From Bacillota bacterium (lineage in GTDB: Bacteria; Bacillota; SHA-98; UBA4971), in the NCBI GenBank assembly GCA_030024085.1, contig JASEJE010000002.1, positions 1-64,000 of the forward strand: a stretch of DNA of 64,000 bases, read 5' to 3'. The notes beneath the pieces were generated by a model, which worked only from the letters and a program-made list of their open reading frames with translations, was not told where the DNA came from and did no database searches. The translations under genes were made by a program, and so were the position numbers. The number at the start of each line of letters is the position of its first letter. Positions within the stretch are counted from its first letter, which is position 1. Positions 43,845 through 52,659 of this stretch are shown here, one piece after another.

Positions 43845-45083
43845 GTGGGCGTGGCCCGGGGTTCGCTACGTGAATCAGGGGTCTACTCTTCCAACGTTTG
43901 CGCGACCGTGTGGTGTAAGGTCGAGGGACTGCTTCGCAGCGGGCGCCGGGCGGTGCTTGTGCTGGTGCTGCTGCTGGCGGCCGCATGTTTCGTCCCGCGC
44001 GAGGGCGCGCTGATCCCGGGGGCGCTCGCGGTGTTGGCCGGGTGCGTCCATGGCGGCATGAGGGGCGGCCTTGCGTTCGGGGCGACCATGATAGCAGGGG
44101 CCGGCATATGCGGGCTTGTGCGATACAGCGCCCTGCCGGGCAGTCTCCCGGGAGATGCCCTGGTGCTTGCTGTCTTTGCTGTCGTGTTCGGGAGCCTGGT
44201 CGACACCACCCGCAGCCGTGCAGGCCTGAGTGCTGAGGAGCGCGAGGGGCAGCAGGCGTACGACGCCCTTGTGAACCTTATGCAGGAAGGAATGGTCCTG
44301 GTAGATCTCAAGGAGAACATCCTCTTCGCCAATAGCGCCTTCGCCCAGATGCTAGGGTACACCGCCGACGAGCTTGTCGGGAGGAACCTCTCCGAGCTCA
44401 CCTCGCCGGAGCAATACCGGGTGTATAGGGAGAAGACGAAATGGCGCAAGAAAGGCCGCTCCGACAGGTATGAGTCGAAGATGTTCAGAAGGGACGGCGA
44501 GGTGGTGGATGTCCTGGTCTCGGCGACGCCGTTCGTGGCGTCGGACGGGACCGTGAAGGGCACCATCGGGGTTTTCTGGGACATCACCGACCGTAAGAAA
44601 GAGGAAGAGCAACTCAAGTACCTGAGCATGCACGACGGGCTGACGGGCGTGTGCAACCGGGCCCACTTCGAGCACGAGATGAGGCGGCTTGACGCCGAGC
44701 GCTACCTTCCGGTTTCCATGATAATCTGCGACGTGGACAGCCTCAAGAAAGTGAACGACGTCCACGGGCATGCGGCTGGCGACGCTGTCCTCAAGCGCGC
44801 CGCCGAGATCCTAAAAGGCGCCGTGCGTGCCTCCGACATCGTGGCGAGGATCGGCGGCGACGAGTTCGCCGTGCTCCTCCCCAACACGAGCGCCAACGCG
44901 GCGAAAGCGATCCGCGAGCGCATCCGGCAGCATGCCGCGGCGGCAAGTGACCTTTTGACCGGTCTTTCCCTTGGTGTGGCGACCAGAGAGACCATGGACA
45001 TGAGCATGGCCGAGCTATTCAAGGGTGCCGACGACGCCATGTACAGCGCGAAGCCGAAGCGAACGAGTGCTTACGCAACATGA
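43845..45083 (+). CDS. Membrane PAS-GGDEF diguanylate cyclase
   Basis: Makes c-di-GMP from GTP. Three to four hydrophobic spans at the N-terminus (VLVLVLLLAAACFVPR, LAVLAGCVHGGMRGGLAFGA, LVLAVFAVVFGSLVD), a PAS domain (about 140-255; LMQEGMVLVDLKENILFANS) and a GGDEF domain (about 262-400) with the active site RIGGDEFAVLLP and DGLTGVCNRAHF. No RxxD inhibitory site is visible before the active loop (DIVARIGGDEF gives a weak candidate). GTG 43845 with GGTGGAG before it. It opposes the HD-GYP enzyme at 10570. Confidence 0.9.
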   Translation: MGVARGSLRESGVYSSNVCATVWCKVEGLLRSGRRAVLVLVLLLAAACFVPREGALIPGALAVLAGCVHGGMRGGLAFGATMIAGAGICGLVRYSALPGSLPGDALVLAVFAVVFGSLVDTTRSRAGLSAEEREGQQAYDALVNLMQEGMVLVDLKENILFANSAFAQMLGYTADELVGRNLSELTSPEQYRVYREKTKWRKKGRSDRYESKMFRRDGEVVDVLVSATPFVASDGTVKGTIGVFWDITDRKKEEEQLKYLSMHDGLTGVCNRAHFEHEMRRLDAERYLPVSMIICDVDSLKKVNDVHGHAAGDAVLKRAAEILKGAVRASDIVARIGGDEFAVLLPNTSANAAKAIRERIRQHAAAASDLLTGLSLGVATRETMDMSMAELFKGADDAMYSAKPKRTSAYAT

Positions 45084-45216
45084 ACGGGCCGCCGGCACGG
45101 GGCCCTCGCGCCCTGATTCAGCCGTTTGCCACGAGACCGTTGCTCCCAGCCCTGTTCCGCATCCGGGCCTTGCGGGGCGGCGTCATGCCGGGGTACGTGG
45201 TGGTCCCGGAGACTGC
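45084..45216. other. Spacer after GGDEF gene
   Basis: Nothing recognised; followed directly by a mobile element, which separates the convergent GGDEF and D-aminoacylase genes. Confidence 0.4.
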
Positions 45217-45413
45217 TAAGTGAGAGTGCAGAAATGCTCTCGACTTTTGGGAGGGGTTGCCGCTGATTGCACGAGGGGTGTCAAAATCCGGCCACTCGCC
45301 CGACGGGCGGGATTCTTGCGAAGAGTGCTCCGCTTGGGGCGCCGCCCCCGAGTGCAACACCGGCAGCCCACCAGGTGTTGGCAACCCGGGAGGAGCCAAG
45401 GAACCCTAACTTA
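45217..45413. repeat. TA-flanked ~193-bp element, reversed orientation
   Basis: TA, AGTGAGAGTGCAGAAATGCT ... GAACCCTAACT, TA. Read in reverse it matches the copy at 37001-37196: AGTGCAACACCGGCAGCC, TTGCGAAGAGTGCTCCGCTT and TGTCAAAATCCGG all have counterparts. Confidence 0.88.
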
Positions 45414-45481
45414 GAGCGTTTCCCCATTGGCAAAATGATGGGGCGTTGCGCTACCAGTCCGCCCTTAGCGAGGCTGTACGC

Positions 45482-47086
45482 CTATACAGCCTGGCCGCGC
45501 CTGAGGACCCGCCCGGGCGCAGCGCCGGTGTGCTCGCCGTGCTCGATGACGGGCCGTCCGGCCACGATCACCCAGTCTATCCCCACAGGATAGCGATGCG
45601 GGTCCTCGTACGTGGCGGTGTCGGCCACCTTGTCCGGGTCGAAGATGACGAGGTCCGCGACCGTCCCCGGGCGGATGACGCCCCGGTCGAACAAGCCGAT
45701 TCGCTGGGCCGGAAGCGACGTCATCTTTCGGACGGCCTCCTCCAGCCGCAGGATGCCGCGCTCCCGCACGTATCGCGCCAGCACCCTCGGGAACGTCCCG
45801 TAGCTCCTCGGATGTGGCTTGCCCCTGCCGAGCGGGCCGTAAGGTGCCCGCACCGACGCGTCGCTCCCGACAGACGCCCCGGGCCAGGCCAGCACGTATT
45901 CCACGTCGTCCTCGCACATGCCGAACCGCACCGTCTGGATGGCTGCCATCTCGTCGACGATGAGATCCAGTGCCGCGGTGAACGGCTCCTTTCCGGTCAT
46001 CGCTGCGATCTCCATGAGGTTCTTGCCTTCGAAGCGCTTGTTGTGCTCCCTGGTGACCGACGAAATCACCGTCTTGTCCCAGCCGCGCTTTCGGCCTTCC
46101 TCCTCTTCCACGAGCGGGCGGATGCGCTCGCGCACGCTCTGGTCTTTGAGCCGCTTGACAGCCCGCTCGACTCCGCCGTCGAATATCCACTGGGGGAGTA
46201 TGACCGAAAGGCCTGTCGACGACGCGGTGTATGGGTACACGTCGCAGGCCACGTCCACGCCGCCTGCTCGCGCCTTGCGCATGAGGTCGATCGTCGCTCG
46301 CACCTTGCCCCAGTTCTGGACCCCGCCGGACTTGTGATGGGATATCTGGACCGGTACCTTTGCCCTTTCACCGATGGCGATGGCCTCCTCAACCGCCTCG
46401 ACCACCCTGTCTTCTTCGTAGCGGATGTGGCTTGCATAGATGCCCCCCGCCTCGGCCGCGACGCGCGCCAGGTCCACGATCTCGTCAATAGACGCGTAGC
46501 ACGACGGTGGGTAGATGAGCCCCGTGGATAGGCCCCACGCGCCCTCCGCCATGGCCTGCTCCACCAGGGACTTCATGCGCTCCATCTCCTCGCGCGACGG
46601 GGCGCGCTCCACGCACCCCATAACGGCCCGCCTCACGGTGCCGTGACCCACCAGGGACGCGATGTTCACGGCGGTCGTGGACTCCTCGACGAATCTTGAG
46701 TATTCGTCGAACGACCTCCAGCGCACGTCGATCCCGGTATCCTCGAGGTCGCGCTTGATATCGGCGAGCGCCTCGCCCTCGAGCGGGGCAAGGGAGTATC
46801 CGCAGTTACCGACGACCTCGGTAGTCACACCCTGGCGGACCTTGCTCTCGGCGCGCGGGTTGACGAGAATGGTGTCGTCGGAGTGGGAGTGGATGTCGAT
46901 GAACCCCGGGGCCACGACGCGCCCGTCGGCGTCGATGACGCGGGCGCCACGCTGCTCTGACCCCTGGAGGCATCTTCCGACGCGGGCTATCTTGTCGCCC
47001 GCGAGCTCCACGTCCCCGTAAAACCACGGCGCGCCTGTCCCATCGACGATCTTGGCACGCCGAATGAGAATACTCTCTCCGTGCAC
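45482..47086 (-). CDS. N-acyl-D-amino-acid deacylase (D-aminoacylase family)
   Basis: Amidohydrolase-superfamily zinc enzyme removing acyl groups from D-amino acids. Metal site: VVAPGFIDIHSHSDDTILVN (HxH); GVTTEVVGNCGYSLAPLEG; SHIRYEEDRVVEAVEEAIAI; ISHHKSGGVQNWGKV; the final motif VRAPYGPLGRGKPHPRSYGT and FPRVLARYVRERGILRLEEA are typical of D-aminoacylases. About 534 residues. GTG 47086 follows GGAGGTAGG, 7 bases after the M20 gene. Last gene of a D-amino-acid/peptide-handling operon. Confidence 0.9.
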   Translation of the reverse strand: MHGESILIRRAKIVDGTGAPWFYGDVELAGDKIARVGRCLQGSEQRGARVIDADGRVVAPGFIDIHSHSDDTILVNPRAESKVRQGVTTEVVGNCGYSLAPLEGEALADIKRDLEDTGIDVRWRSFDEYSRFVEESTTAVNIASLVGHGTVRRAVMGCVERAPSREEMERMKSLVEQAMAEGAWGLSTGLIYPPSCYASIDEIVDLARVAAEAGGIYASHIRYEEDRVVEAVEEAIAIGERAKVPVQISHHKSGGVQNWGKVRATIDLMRKARAGGVDVACDVYPYTASSTGLSVILPQWIFDGGVERAVKRLKDQSVRERIRPLVEEEEGRKRGWDKTVISSVTREHNKRFEGKNLMEIAAMTGKEPFTAALDLIVDEMAAIQTVRFGMCEDDVEYVLAWPGASVGSDASVRAPYGPLGRGKPHPRSYGTFPRVLARYVRERGILRLEEAVRKMTSLPAQRIGLFDRGVIRPGTVADLVIFDPDKVADTATYEDPHRYPVGIDWVIVAGRPVIEHGEHTGAAPGRVLRRGQAV

Positions 47087-47093
47087 AGGGAGC

Positions 47094-48464
47094 CTACCTC
47101 CTTTCGAGCAACTCCATGGCGACGTCGACCATGAGCGCTGCCCCAATGGCCATGGCGCTTTCGTCGAAATCGAACTTCGGGTGGTGGGCCGGGTGACCGG
47201 CACCCTTGTCGGGGTTGCCTGCCCCTAGCATGAACATGGCGCCGGGCACCTCCTGGAGAAAATGCGCGAAATCCTCGCCCCCCATGGAAGGCTCGATATC
47301 CTCGATGACACGCCGCCGGCCCAGCATCTTTCTGGCGCTGTCAGCCACGATCGCCGCGACCCTGTCGTCGTTCACGAGGGGCGGGTATCCGGGAGAATAT
47401 GCAAGCTCGAACGTGGCGCCGGCGCTCCGCGTCACCCCGTCCAGCGTGCGCCTGATGAGGTCGGGAATTGTTTTCCGCAGCGCCGGGTTCAGGGTCCGGA
47501 CAGTGCCGCTCATGATGACCTCGTCCGCGATGACGTTATGACGGTAGCCGCCTGAGATGGTGCCGATGGTGATAACCACTGGGTCAACCGGGTTCACCTG
47601 GCGGCTTACGATGGCCTGAAGCGAAGTCACTGCCTGAGCTGCCACGACGATGGCGTCCACCGACCTGTGGGGTGCCGCGCTGTGGCCCCCCTCGCCCCTG
47701 ATGGTGATGGTGATGCTGTCCGCGGCCGCCATGACCGGGCCGCCCTTCACCGCGATGACGCCGGTGGGTAGGTCGGGCCAGAGGTGCGTCGCGACGATGG
47801 CGCACACATCAGGGTCCGAAAGCGCGCCGTCCCTTATCATCGGCGCAGCGCCGCCCGGCCCCTCCTCGGCAGGCTGGAATATCAGCTTTACGCTCCCCGT
47901 GAACTCCCCTGCAAGCGACGAGAGCAGCTTCGCCGCTCCGAGGAGCATCGCGACATGGCCGTCGTGGCCGCAGGCATGCATAACGCCTGGCACCCGGGAC
48001 CTGTAATCGACGTCCTTGCGGTCCTCGATGGGAAGCGCGTCCATGTCGGCACGAAGCGCAACGCAGGGTCCCGGGGTGGAGACGCGTCGCCGTCCGCTGC
48101 CGGGGCCGATGCCAGGGCCAGGACCGGGCGTAGTGCTAGCGCCAACGCCAGAGCCAGCGCCAGCGCTAGCGCCGCCGCAACCAGCTGCGCCTGTGGCGGT
48201 GTCGTCCCTGGAGCAAGAACCCGGGCCGGGTCTGGCCCCGAGACCCCAGACCACACCGACCACGCCCGTTCCGCCGACCGCCTCCCTCACGCTCGCCCCA
48301 AGCTCACACAGCTTAGACGCAACCATTCCTGCCGTGCGTCGCTCCTCGCCGCCGAGTTCGGGGTTCATGTGAAGGTCGCGCCGCACGGCGATCATCTGGG
48401 GAAGCAGGTCGTTCGCCATGGCGAGAAGCGTGCGTCTCCTGGACCTCGCTCTTGCGTCTGTCAT
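47094..48464 (-). CDS. M20-family amidohydrolase (hippurate / N-acyl-amino-acid hydrolase)
   Basis: Metal-dependent hydrolase of N-acylated amino acids. VRRDLHMNPELGGEERRTAG is the family start; metal ligands lie in MHACGHDGHVAMLLGAAKLL, FQPAEEGPGGAAPMI and SMGGEDFAHFLQEVPGAMFM. About 456 residues; longer than usual because a stretch of 60 residues rich in Gly, Ala, Ser and Pro (GASAGAGSGVGAS, PGPGPGIGPGSG) is inserted just before ALRADMDALPIED. ATG 48464 has GGAGGT eleven bases upstream. It overlaps neither neighbour but is tightly spaced. Confidence 0.9.
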   Translation of the reverse strand: MTDARARSRRRTLLAMANDLLPQMIAVRRDLHMNPELGGEERRTAGMVASKLCELGASVREAVGGTGVVGVVWGLGARPGPGSCSRDDTATGAAGCGGASAGAGSGVGASTTPGPGPGIGPGSGRRRVSTPGPCVALRADMDALPIEDRKDVDYRSRVPGVMHACGHDGHVAMLLGAAKLLSSLAGEFTGSVKLIFQPAEEGPGGAAPMIRDGALSDPDVCAIVATHLWPDLPTGVIAVKGGPVMAAADSITITIRGEGGHSAAPHRSVDAIVVAAQAVTSLQAIVSRQVNPVDPVVITIGTISGGYRHNVIADEVIMSGTVRTLNPALRKTIPDLIRRTLDGVTRSAGATFELAYSPGYPPLVNDDRVAAIVADSARKMLGRRRVIEDIEPSMGGEDFAHFLQEVPGAMFMLGAGNPDKGAGHPAHHPKFDFDESAMAIGAALMVDVAMELLERR

Positions 48465-48483
48465 GGCTTGCCAATACCTCCGC

Positions 48484-49308
48484 TTACTGCAAAGTCTCGC
48501 CCGCAAGCGTGATGGCAGCCCTCATCGCTTTGAACACCGTGATATAGTCGTCCGCGGCGAACTTCAGCGCTCTCGGGCCGATCCGTTCCACGCCCGGGAT
48601 AAGCTCTGCCATGTCAGCCATACCAGTATTATTCACATGCAGTTCGAGGCATACTGGCGGATGTACCTCGAAACAGGCGACGGACCCCAGGCCCGCAAGG
48701 GCCTTCTTCGCCCCATCCCTGATGAGTGCCTGCGCTTTCTCGGGGTGCAGGGACCTTGCGGCATACCGGCCTATCGCCTCCTTGACAGCCACAGTCACGA
48801 CACCCGGGATGAGGCCCCTGGCCTGCTGGACGACGGCGGTATCGCCGCTCACCATGGCGACAGGGACTCCGAAGTAGCCTGCCACGGCGGCATTGATCCC
48901 CGTCTCGCCGAGTTCCGTGCCATTCATGACGACCCGCGACACCACGCGCCCCGCGTAGGTATGGTCAAGCACGGCGTCCTGGGTGCCGCTCGCGGCGTGA
49001 TACCCGACGAACATGGCGGCGTCGAACGTGTCGTCGATGCCTTCCATCATGCTGAGGGGCTTGGGCGTCCCCGAAATGAGGTAGGCGTCTCTATGGAGCT
49101 TTTCAGGGATTATGTTGCGCATGCTGCCGTGGGAGTCGTTGACCACTATCTGAGTGGCCCCCGCTTCGATGGCGCCCGCTATGGCGGCGTTCACCTCCTC
49201 GGTCATGAGGAGACGCGCCCGTTCGTGCTCCTTGCCGTCTCTCATGGTGTGCTCGGCGTGGGTGACCCCGGCCACGCCCTCCAGGTCGGCGGAAATGTAT
49301 ACCTTCAT
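48484..49308 (-). CDS. dppA: D-aminopeptidase, DppA family (M55)
   Basis: Zinc-dependent aminopeptidase releasing D-Ala or other D-residues from short peptides. MKVYISADLEGVAGVTHAEH opens with the metal-binding DxE; NDSHGSMRNIIPEKL, FVGYHAASGTQDAVLDHTYA and GETGINAAVAGYFGVPVAMV follow the M55 pattern. 274 residues, full length. ATG 49308 with AGGAGG just upstream; the longer ORF in the track runs into mobile-element sequence. First gene of the three-gene block with M20 and D-aminoacylase. Confidence 0.92.
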   Translation of the reverse strand: MKVYISADLEGVAGVTHAEHTMRDGKEHERARLLMTEEVNAAIAGAIEAGATQIVVNDSHGSMRNIIPEKLHRDAYLISGTPKPLSMMEGIDDTFDAAMFVGYHAASGTQDAVLDHTYAGRVVSRVVMNGTELGETGINAAVAGYFGVPVAMVSGDTAVVQQARGLIPGVVTVAVKEAIGRYAARSLHPEKAQALIRDGAKKALAGLGSVACFEVHPPVCLELHVNNTGMADMAELIPGVERIGPRALKFAADDYITVFKAMRAAITLAGETLQ

Positions 49309-49357
49309 CGCGCATACCTCCTTGTTCACGGTAGTGACTGCTCGTGCCCAGTTGCGG

Positions 49358-49515
49358 CCGAGTGCGAGTCCGGAGATGACCGCCGCCTTGCCAGAGATTC
49401 GCGGTGCCGGCACGGCGCCTACACTCCGCGGGCCGCCCGCTTGCGGCGCCCTTTGTTGGATTTGGCGCCTGAGGCCGGTCGAGTCCAAAGCCCCCTGTGG
49501 CGCAAATGCTGGTCT
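49358..49515. repeat. Possible highly diverged copy of the TA element
   Basis: GTGCCGGCACGGCGCCTACACTCC then GGATTTGGCGCCTGAGGCCGG and GAGTCCAAAGCC have the same layout as the core of the intact copies (GGTGTTGC.CTCCGGGG, GAATTTGGCGC ... GCCAAATTCC), but without clear ends. Otherwise this spacer is empty. Confidence 0.4.
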
Positions 49516-49545
49516 CGAATTCATCACCGGACTGGTACGGACCCC

Positions 49546-49753
49546 TAAGTATGGCGCCATAAGTTTGCGCCATCTTCCCTGACGGTGTCGGGGTTGCCGG
49601 TGCTTGCTAGGGCGGGGCGCCTGGAATTTGGCTAGCCCGCGCGCCAAATTCGAACGCATCTCACCGCACGCGCCGTCCCCGGGGGGCAACACCGGCAACC
49701 CTGGACAGGACTCACCCGCTGAAAAGTAGCGCTAACTTGTGGCGATCTACCTA
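49546..49753. repeat. TA-flanked ~204-bp element, ATGGCGCC-end type
   Basis: TA, AGTATGGCGCCATAAG ... CTTGTGGCGATCTACC, TA. Imperfect inverted ends CTAAGTATGGCGCCATAA and CTAGGTAGATCGCCACAA (reverse strand). The centre contains AATTTGGCTAGCCCGCGCGCC and AAATTCGAACG. Lies just downstream of the asparaginase gene. Confidence 0.9.
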
Positions 49754-49761
49754 GACCCCAC

Positions 49762-50778
49762 TCAGGACCTTAGTTCGAACTCCGGGACGATCTCGCCCAC
49801 GATGTCGCCCCGATGGTTCAGCACATGGGGATGATGATGCGCAGCGAGCGCCTGGAGATGCCTTTCGTCGAGGACCCCCAGGCGTGCCAGCACCTCGAGC
49901 ACCACCGGGCCTGCGGCTCTTGCGTTGCCGTCCTCGATCTTCACGGCGACGCCGATACCTCGATCGAGGACGCCGATGCAGTACACTCCCTCAGCTCCGC
50001 TCTTCGCCACGAGCCGGTCCCCGGCCACCTCCATGAGGGCGGTGGTGAGCCTGCTGCGCCCCGCCACCATGTAGGGATACGCCCGCATGGCGCCAGAGAC
50101 GCGTCGCGCCCCCGTGGCCGCAGCGCCGCCCGGCAGGCGGTCAGGGCGGACGAGCGTTGCGAACGCCCTCGCCATGGCTGCCAGGGGAAGCCCGAAGACC
50201 GGCACCCCGCAGCCATCCACGCCGATGGCGATGGCATCCTCGGGCACGCCCGCAAAGAGCGATACCTCACGCAGCATCAAGCGCTGCACGGGATGGTCCG
50301 GCCGGAAGTAGCCTTCGATGGGGTAGCCCATGTGGACGGCCACGGCGAGCATGGCCGCATGCTTGCCCGAGCAGTTGCAGTGGAGCTGCCATGGCGCGAC
50401 GCCGCACGCGAGAAGATTCTTCGCCGAGCCCCCGTCTAGCGGCGGATGCACCCCGCAGGCAAGGACGGAATCGGTGAGGCCGAGCTTTCGTAATATGCCT
50501 GCGACCGTTCGAATGTGGACATCCTCGCCACTGTGAGATGCACACATGACGGCGATCTCGCGGTCCTCGAACGCGAAGCGCTCCGCGGCCCCGGTCTCGA
50601 TGACCGGCACGGCCTGGATGGGCTTCGCACTGGACCGCCAGTAAGTCACCTTCCCGGGATCCCCGACCCAAAATAAAACGCGGCCCGCACTGTCGGTAAC
50701 CGCCACGTCAGCCCTGTGGACGCTTTCGACAATGGGCCCGCGCGTCACTTTGACGGCCGGCTCTGACAACAAAACCAC
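49762..50778 (-). CDS. Asparaginase II family protein
   Basis: Member of the Asparaginase_II family (Rhizobium AnsA type), hydrolysing L-asparagine or a related amide. RGPIVESVHRADVAVTDSAG, WRSSAKPIQAVPVIETGAAE, VMCASHSGEDVHIRTVAGIL, LHCNCSGKHAAMLAVAVHMG and VDGCGVPVFGLPLAAMARAF are the conserved blocks, including the Ser/Lys pair SSAKP and the Cys in NCSGKH. About 338 residues. GTG start with AGGAAG just before it. It is separated from dppA and from the PuuD-like gene by mobile elements. Confidence 0.9.
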   Translation of the reverse strand: MVLLSEPAVKVTRGPIVESVHRADVAVTDSAGRVLFWVGDPGKVTYWRSSAKPIQAVPVIETGAAERFAFEDREIAVMCASHSGEDVHIRTVAGILRKLGLTDSVLACGVHPPLDGGSAKNLLACGVAPWQLHCNCSGKHAAMLAVAVHMGYPIEGYFRPDHPVQRLMLREVSLFAGVPEDAIAIGVDGCGVPVFGLPLAAMARAFATLVRPDRLPGGAAATGARRVSGAMRAYPYMVAGRSRLTTALMEVAGDRLVAKSGAEGVYCIGVLDRGIGVAVKIEDGNARAAGPVVLEVLARLGVLDERHLQALAAHHHPHVLNHRGDIVGEIVPEFELRS

Positions 50779-50818
50779 CTTCCTGCTGTGTTGCGATTAG
50801 CGCCTGACGCCCAACGCC

Positions 50819-51027
50819 TAAGTAGATCGCCACAAATCCGCGCTACTTTTCAGCGCGCAAGTCCTCTCCAGCGTTGCCGGTGTTGCCCTCCGGGGATGGC
50901 GCGTGCGGTGAGATGCGTTCGAATTTGGCGCTCAAGGCTAGCCAAATTCCAGACGCCCCGCCCTAGCAAGCACCGACAACTCCAACGCCGTCAGAAAGAG
51001 TGTCGCAAACTTATGGCGCCATACTTA
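50819..51027. repeat. TA-flanked ~205-bp element between PuuD-like and asparaginase genes
   Basis: TA, AGTAGATCGCCACAAATCCG ... TCGCAAACTTATGGCGCCATACT, TA. Same family as 49546 (opposite orientation) and 57994 (same orientation). The insert measures 207 bases including one TA. Its last bases form the TAA stop of the PuuD-like gene; excision would restore TAG at the same position. Confidence 0.92.
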
Positions 51028-51753
51028 GCGCCTTGCGGCTGCCTCAGCCACGAACGCCTCGAATATCTCGAGCATCGCCGGGTGTGCGCAGGTCATACAC
51101 TCCGGGTGCCACTGCACGCCCACGACGAAGAGGTCATGGGCGGACTCTATCCCCTCGATCACCCCGTCGGTGGCGCGCGCCGAAACGAAGAATCCGGGTG
51201 CGACCTCGCGCACGGCCTGGTGGTGGAAGGAGTTCACGGAGACCTCACCTGCGCCTACCATCCCCGCCAGCTTCGAATGGCGCTCCACGACGACCTTGTG
51301 GCTTGCGTGGTATCGCGGCGCGTCCTGCTTGTGCTTGATGGCCCCGTTCACCTGCGACGCGATGTCCTGGTAGAGGGTGCCGCCCATGGCGACGTTGAGG
51401 ACCTGGATGCCCCTGCAGATCGCGAGGATCGGCGTGCCCGCCTGGATGGCCGCTCGCACGAGGGCAAGCTCGAACGCGTCACGCTCCGGGTCGATGTGCC
51501 CGACGCACGGGTGAGGGTCCTCGCCGAAGTGCCTCGGGTCGAGGTCGGCCCCGCCGGAGAGGAGTATGCCGCCGAGGGTGCCGGCAAGACGCACCGCGGA
51601 CTCGCCGTCGTCGCATGTGGCAGGCAGGATCACAGCATCACCACCGGCCCTGGCGAGGGCATGGATGTAATCGTGGGGTAAGGTATACCTCTTCGATTCG
51701 CCGGTTTCGTTCGGACCAGAACTCGAACACGTTACGCCGACGAGCGGTCGCAA
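51025..51753 (-). CDS. Class I glutamine amidotransferase-like hydrolase (PuuD/peptidase C26)
   Basis: Gamma-glutamyl-gamma-aminobutyrate hydrolase family. Nucleophile Cys in TPILAICRGIQVLNVAMGG, His in NSFHHQAVREV and the GVQWHPE triad part are all present; ILLSGGADLDPRHFGEDP binds the substrate. About 242 residues. The track ORF starts at GTG 51810 without a ribosome site; TTG 51753 has AGAGGGGG seven bases upstream and gives RPLVGVTCSSS, the usual family start. Likely the first gene of a peptide/amide-hydrolysing operon. Confidence 0.85.
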   Translation of the reverse strand: MRPLVGVTCSSSGPNETGESKRYTLPHDYIHALARAGGDAVILPATCDDGESAVRLAGTLGGILLSGGADLDPRHFGEDPHPCVGHIDPERDAFELALVRAAIQAGTPILAICRGIQVLNVAMGGTLYQDIASQVNGAIKHKQDAPRYHASHKVVVERHSKLAGMVGAGEVSVNSFHHQAVREVAPGFFVSARATDGVIEGIESAHDLFVVGVQWHPECMTCAHPAMLEIFEAFVAEAAARR

Positions 51754-51941
51754 TCCCGGTCCCCCTCTCGTGACATGCGTGCGAGCCGTGAGCGCCGGGT
51801 GACGCGTCACTTTAGGCTATATTCGCCTGGACAGGTCAAACTCCTCCGGGGAAGCTGAGGAAAAGTGTCTACAGTGAGGCGGCGAAGCCCACGCAGTCAT
51901 GCTGGAAGCCCCCGGTTCCAAGGGGCCTCGCGTGACCGGCG

Positions 51942-52301
51942 CTACATCTCCACGAGGCCCAGGCTGATTTCGAGGGCTCTATCAACCCGGTCCATCGTGA
52001 CCGGGTCAAGGTGGGAGACCTTCTCGATGAGTCTGCGGCGGTCTATCGTCCGCAGCTGCTCGAGAAGGATGACCGAATCCATCGGCAGTTTGCTCTTGCT
52101 CGAATGCAGTTCGACGTGGGTGGGAAGCCGCGCCTTGTCGATGCGTGAGGTGATGGCCGCCACGATCGTGGTGGGGCTGTACCGATTCCCAATGTCGTTC
52201 TGGAGGACCAGGACGGGCCTCGTGCCGCCCTGCTCCGAGCCGATGACGGGGTTCAGGTCCGCGTAGAAGATGTCGCCGCGCCTAAGCTCCTTCGGTTCCA
52301 T
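51942..52301 (-). CDS. mazF: MazF/EndoA-type mRNA interferase toxin
   Basis: Sequence-specific endoribonuclease toxin. [20 protein letters not shown] then [39 protein letters not shown] and [16 protein letters not shown] match Bacillus EndoA closely, with the catalytic Arg and Thr in the TSR motif. 119 residues. ATG 52301 overlaps the antitoxin gene end by 20 bases. Controlled by the antitoxin upstream. Confidence 0.95.
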   Translation of the reverse strand: MEPKELRRGDIFYADLNPVIGSEQGGTRPVLVLQNDIGNRYSPTTIVAAITSRIDKARLPTHVELHSSKSKLPMDSVILLEQLRTIDRRRLIEKVSHLDPVTMDRVDRALEISLGLVEM

Positions 52302-52575
52302 TGCTGCGCGCCAGGACCTCCTCGTAGAGGGCGAGGGCCTCGTTCTCCACAGCGACAGCTTCGCCGGCAAGCTCGAGGTTCAGCCCGGCCATCTTGCGGT
52401 AGCCCTCCTTCAGCCTTTCGCGGAGTTCCAGCCTGCGCTTCTCCTCGATGTAGCGTCGCATGGCCTCCCGTATAAACTCGCTCCGGTTCCGCTTCTCCTG
52501 CCTTGCGATCCCATCAACCTCCTGCAAAAGGCTATCCGGCAGGGTGATCATGATCCTCCTGACCTGCTGGGCCAC
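52282..52575 (-). CDS. mazE: MazE/EndoAI-type ribbon-helix-helix antitoxin
   Basis: RHH antitoxin of the EndoAI type: [20 protein letters not shown] then [20 protein letters not shown] is the DNA-binding ribbon and helices; the acidic C-terminal tail ([20 protein letters not shown]) would wrap the toxin. 97 residues. GTG 52575 has GGAGGGG five bases upstream; the track ORF starts farther up without support. Probably autoregulates through the palindrome at 52604-52615. Confidence 0.93.
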   Translation of the reverse strand: MAQQVRRIMITLPDSLLQEVDGIARQEKRNRSEFIREAMRRYIEEKRRLELRERLKEGYRKMAGLNLELAGEAVAVENEALALYEEVLARSNGTEGA

Positions 52576-52603
52576 GGCAACCCCTCCGCTCGCTCGGGCA
52601 CTA

Positions 52604-52615
52604 TAGTATATACTA
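52604..52615. promoter_or_regulatory. Palindromic operator for mazEF
   Basis: TAGTATATACTA, a perfect 12-bp palindrome in the leader between the promoter and the mazE start, suited to an RHH dimer-of-dimers. Confidence 0.7.
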
Positions 52616-52629
52616 CAGTCTACACCGAG

Positions 52630-52659
52630 ATTATATACATGCTCAGGAAAACCTGTCAA
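52630..52659 (-). promoter_or_regulatory. Sigma-A promoter of mazEF
   Basis: On the minus strand TTGACA (52659-52654), an 18-base spacer and TATAAT (52635-52630); both boxes perfect. Confidence 0.92.

Noticed and set aside
49358-49545. N-terminal extension of DppA (ORF to 49698)
   Set aside because: The added residues come from mobile-element sequence; AGGAGG and the M55 N-terminus fix the start at 49308.
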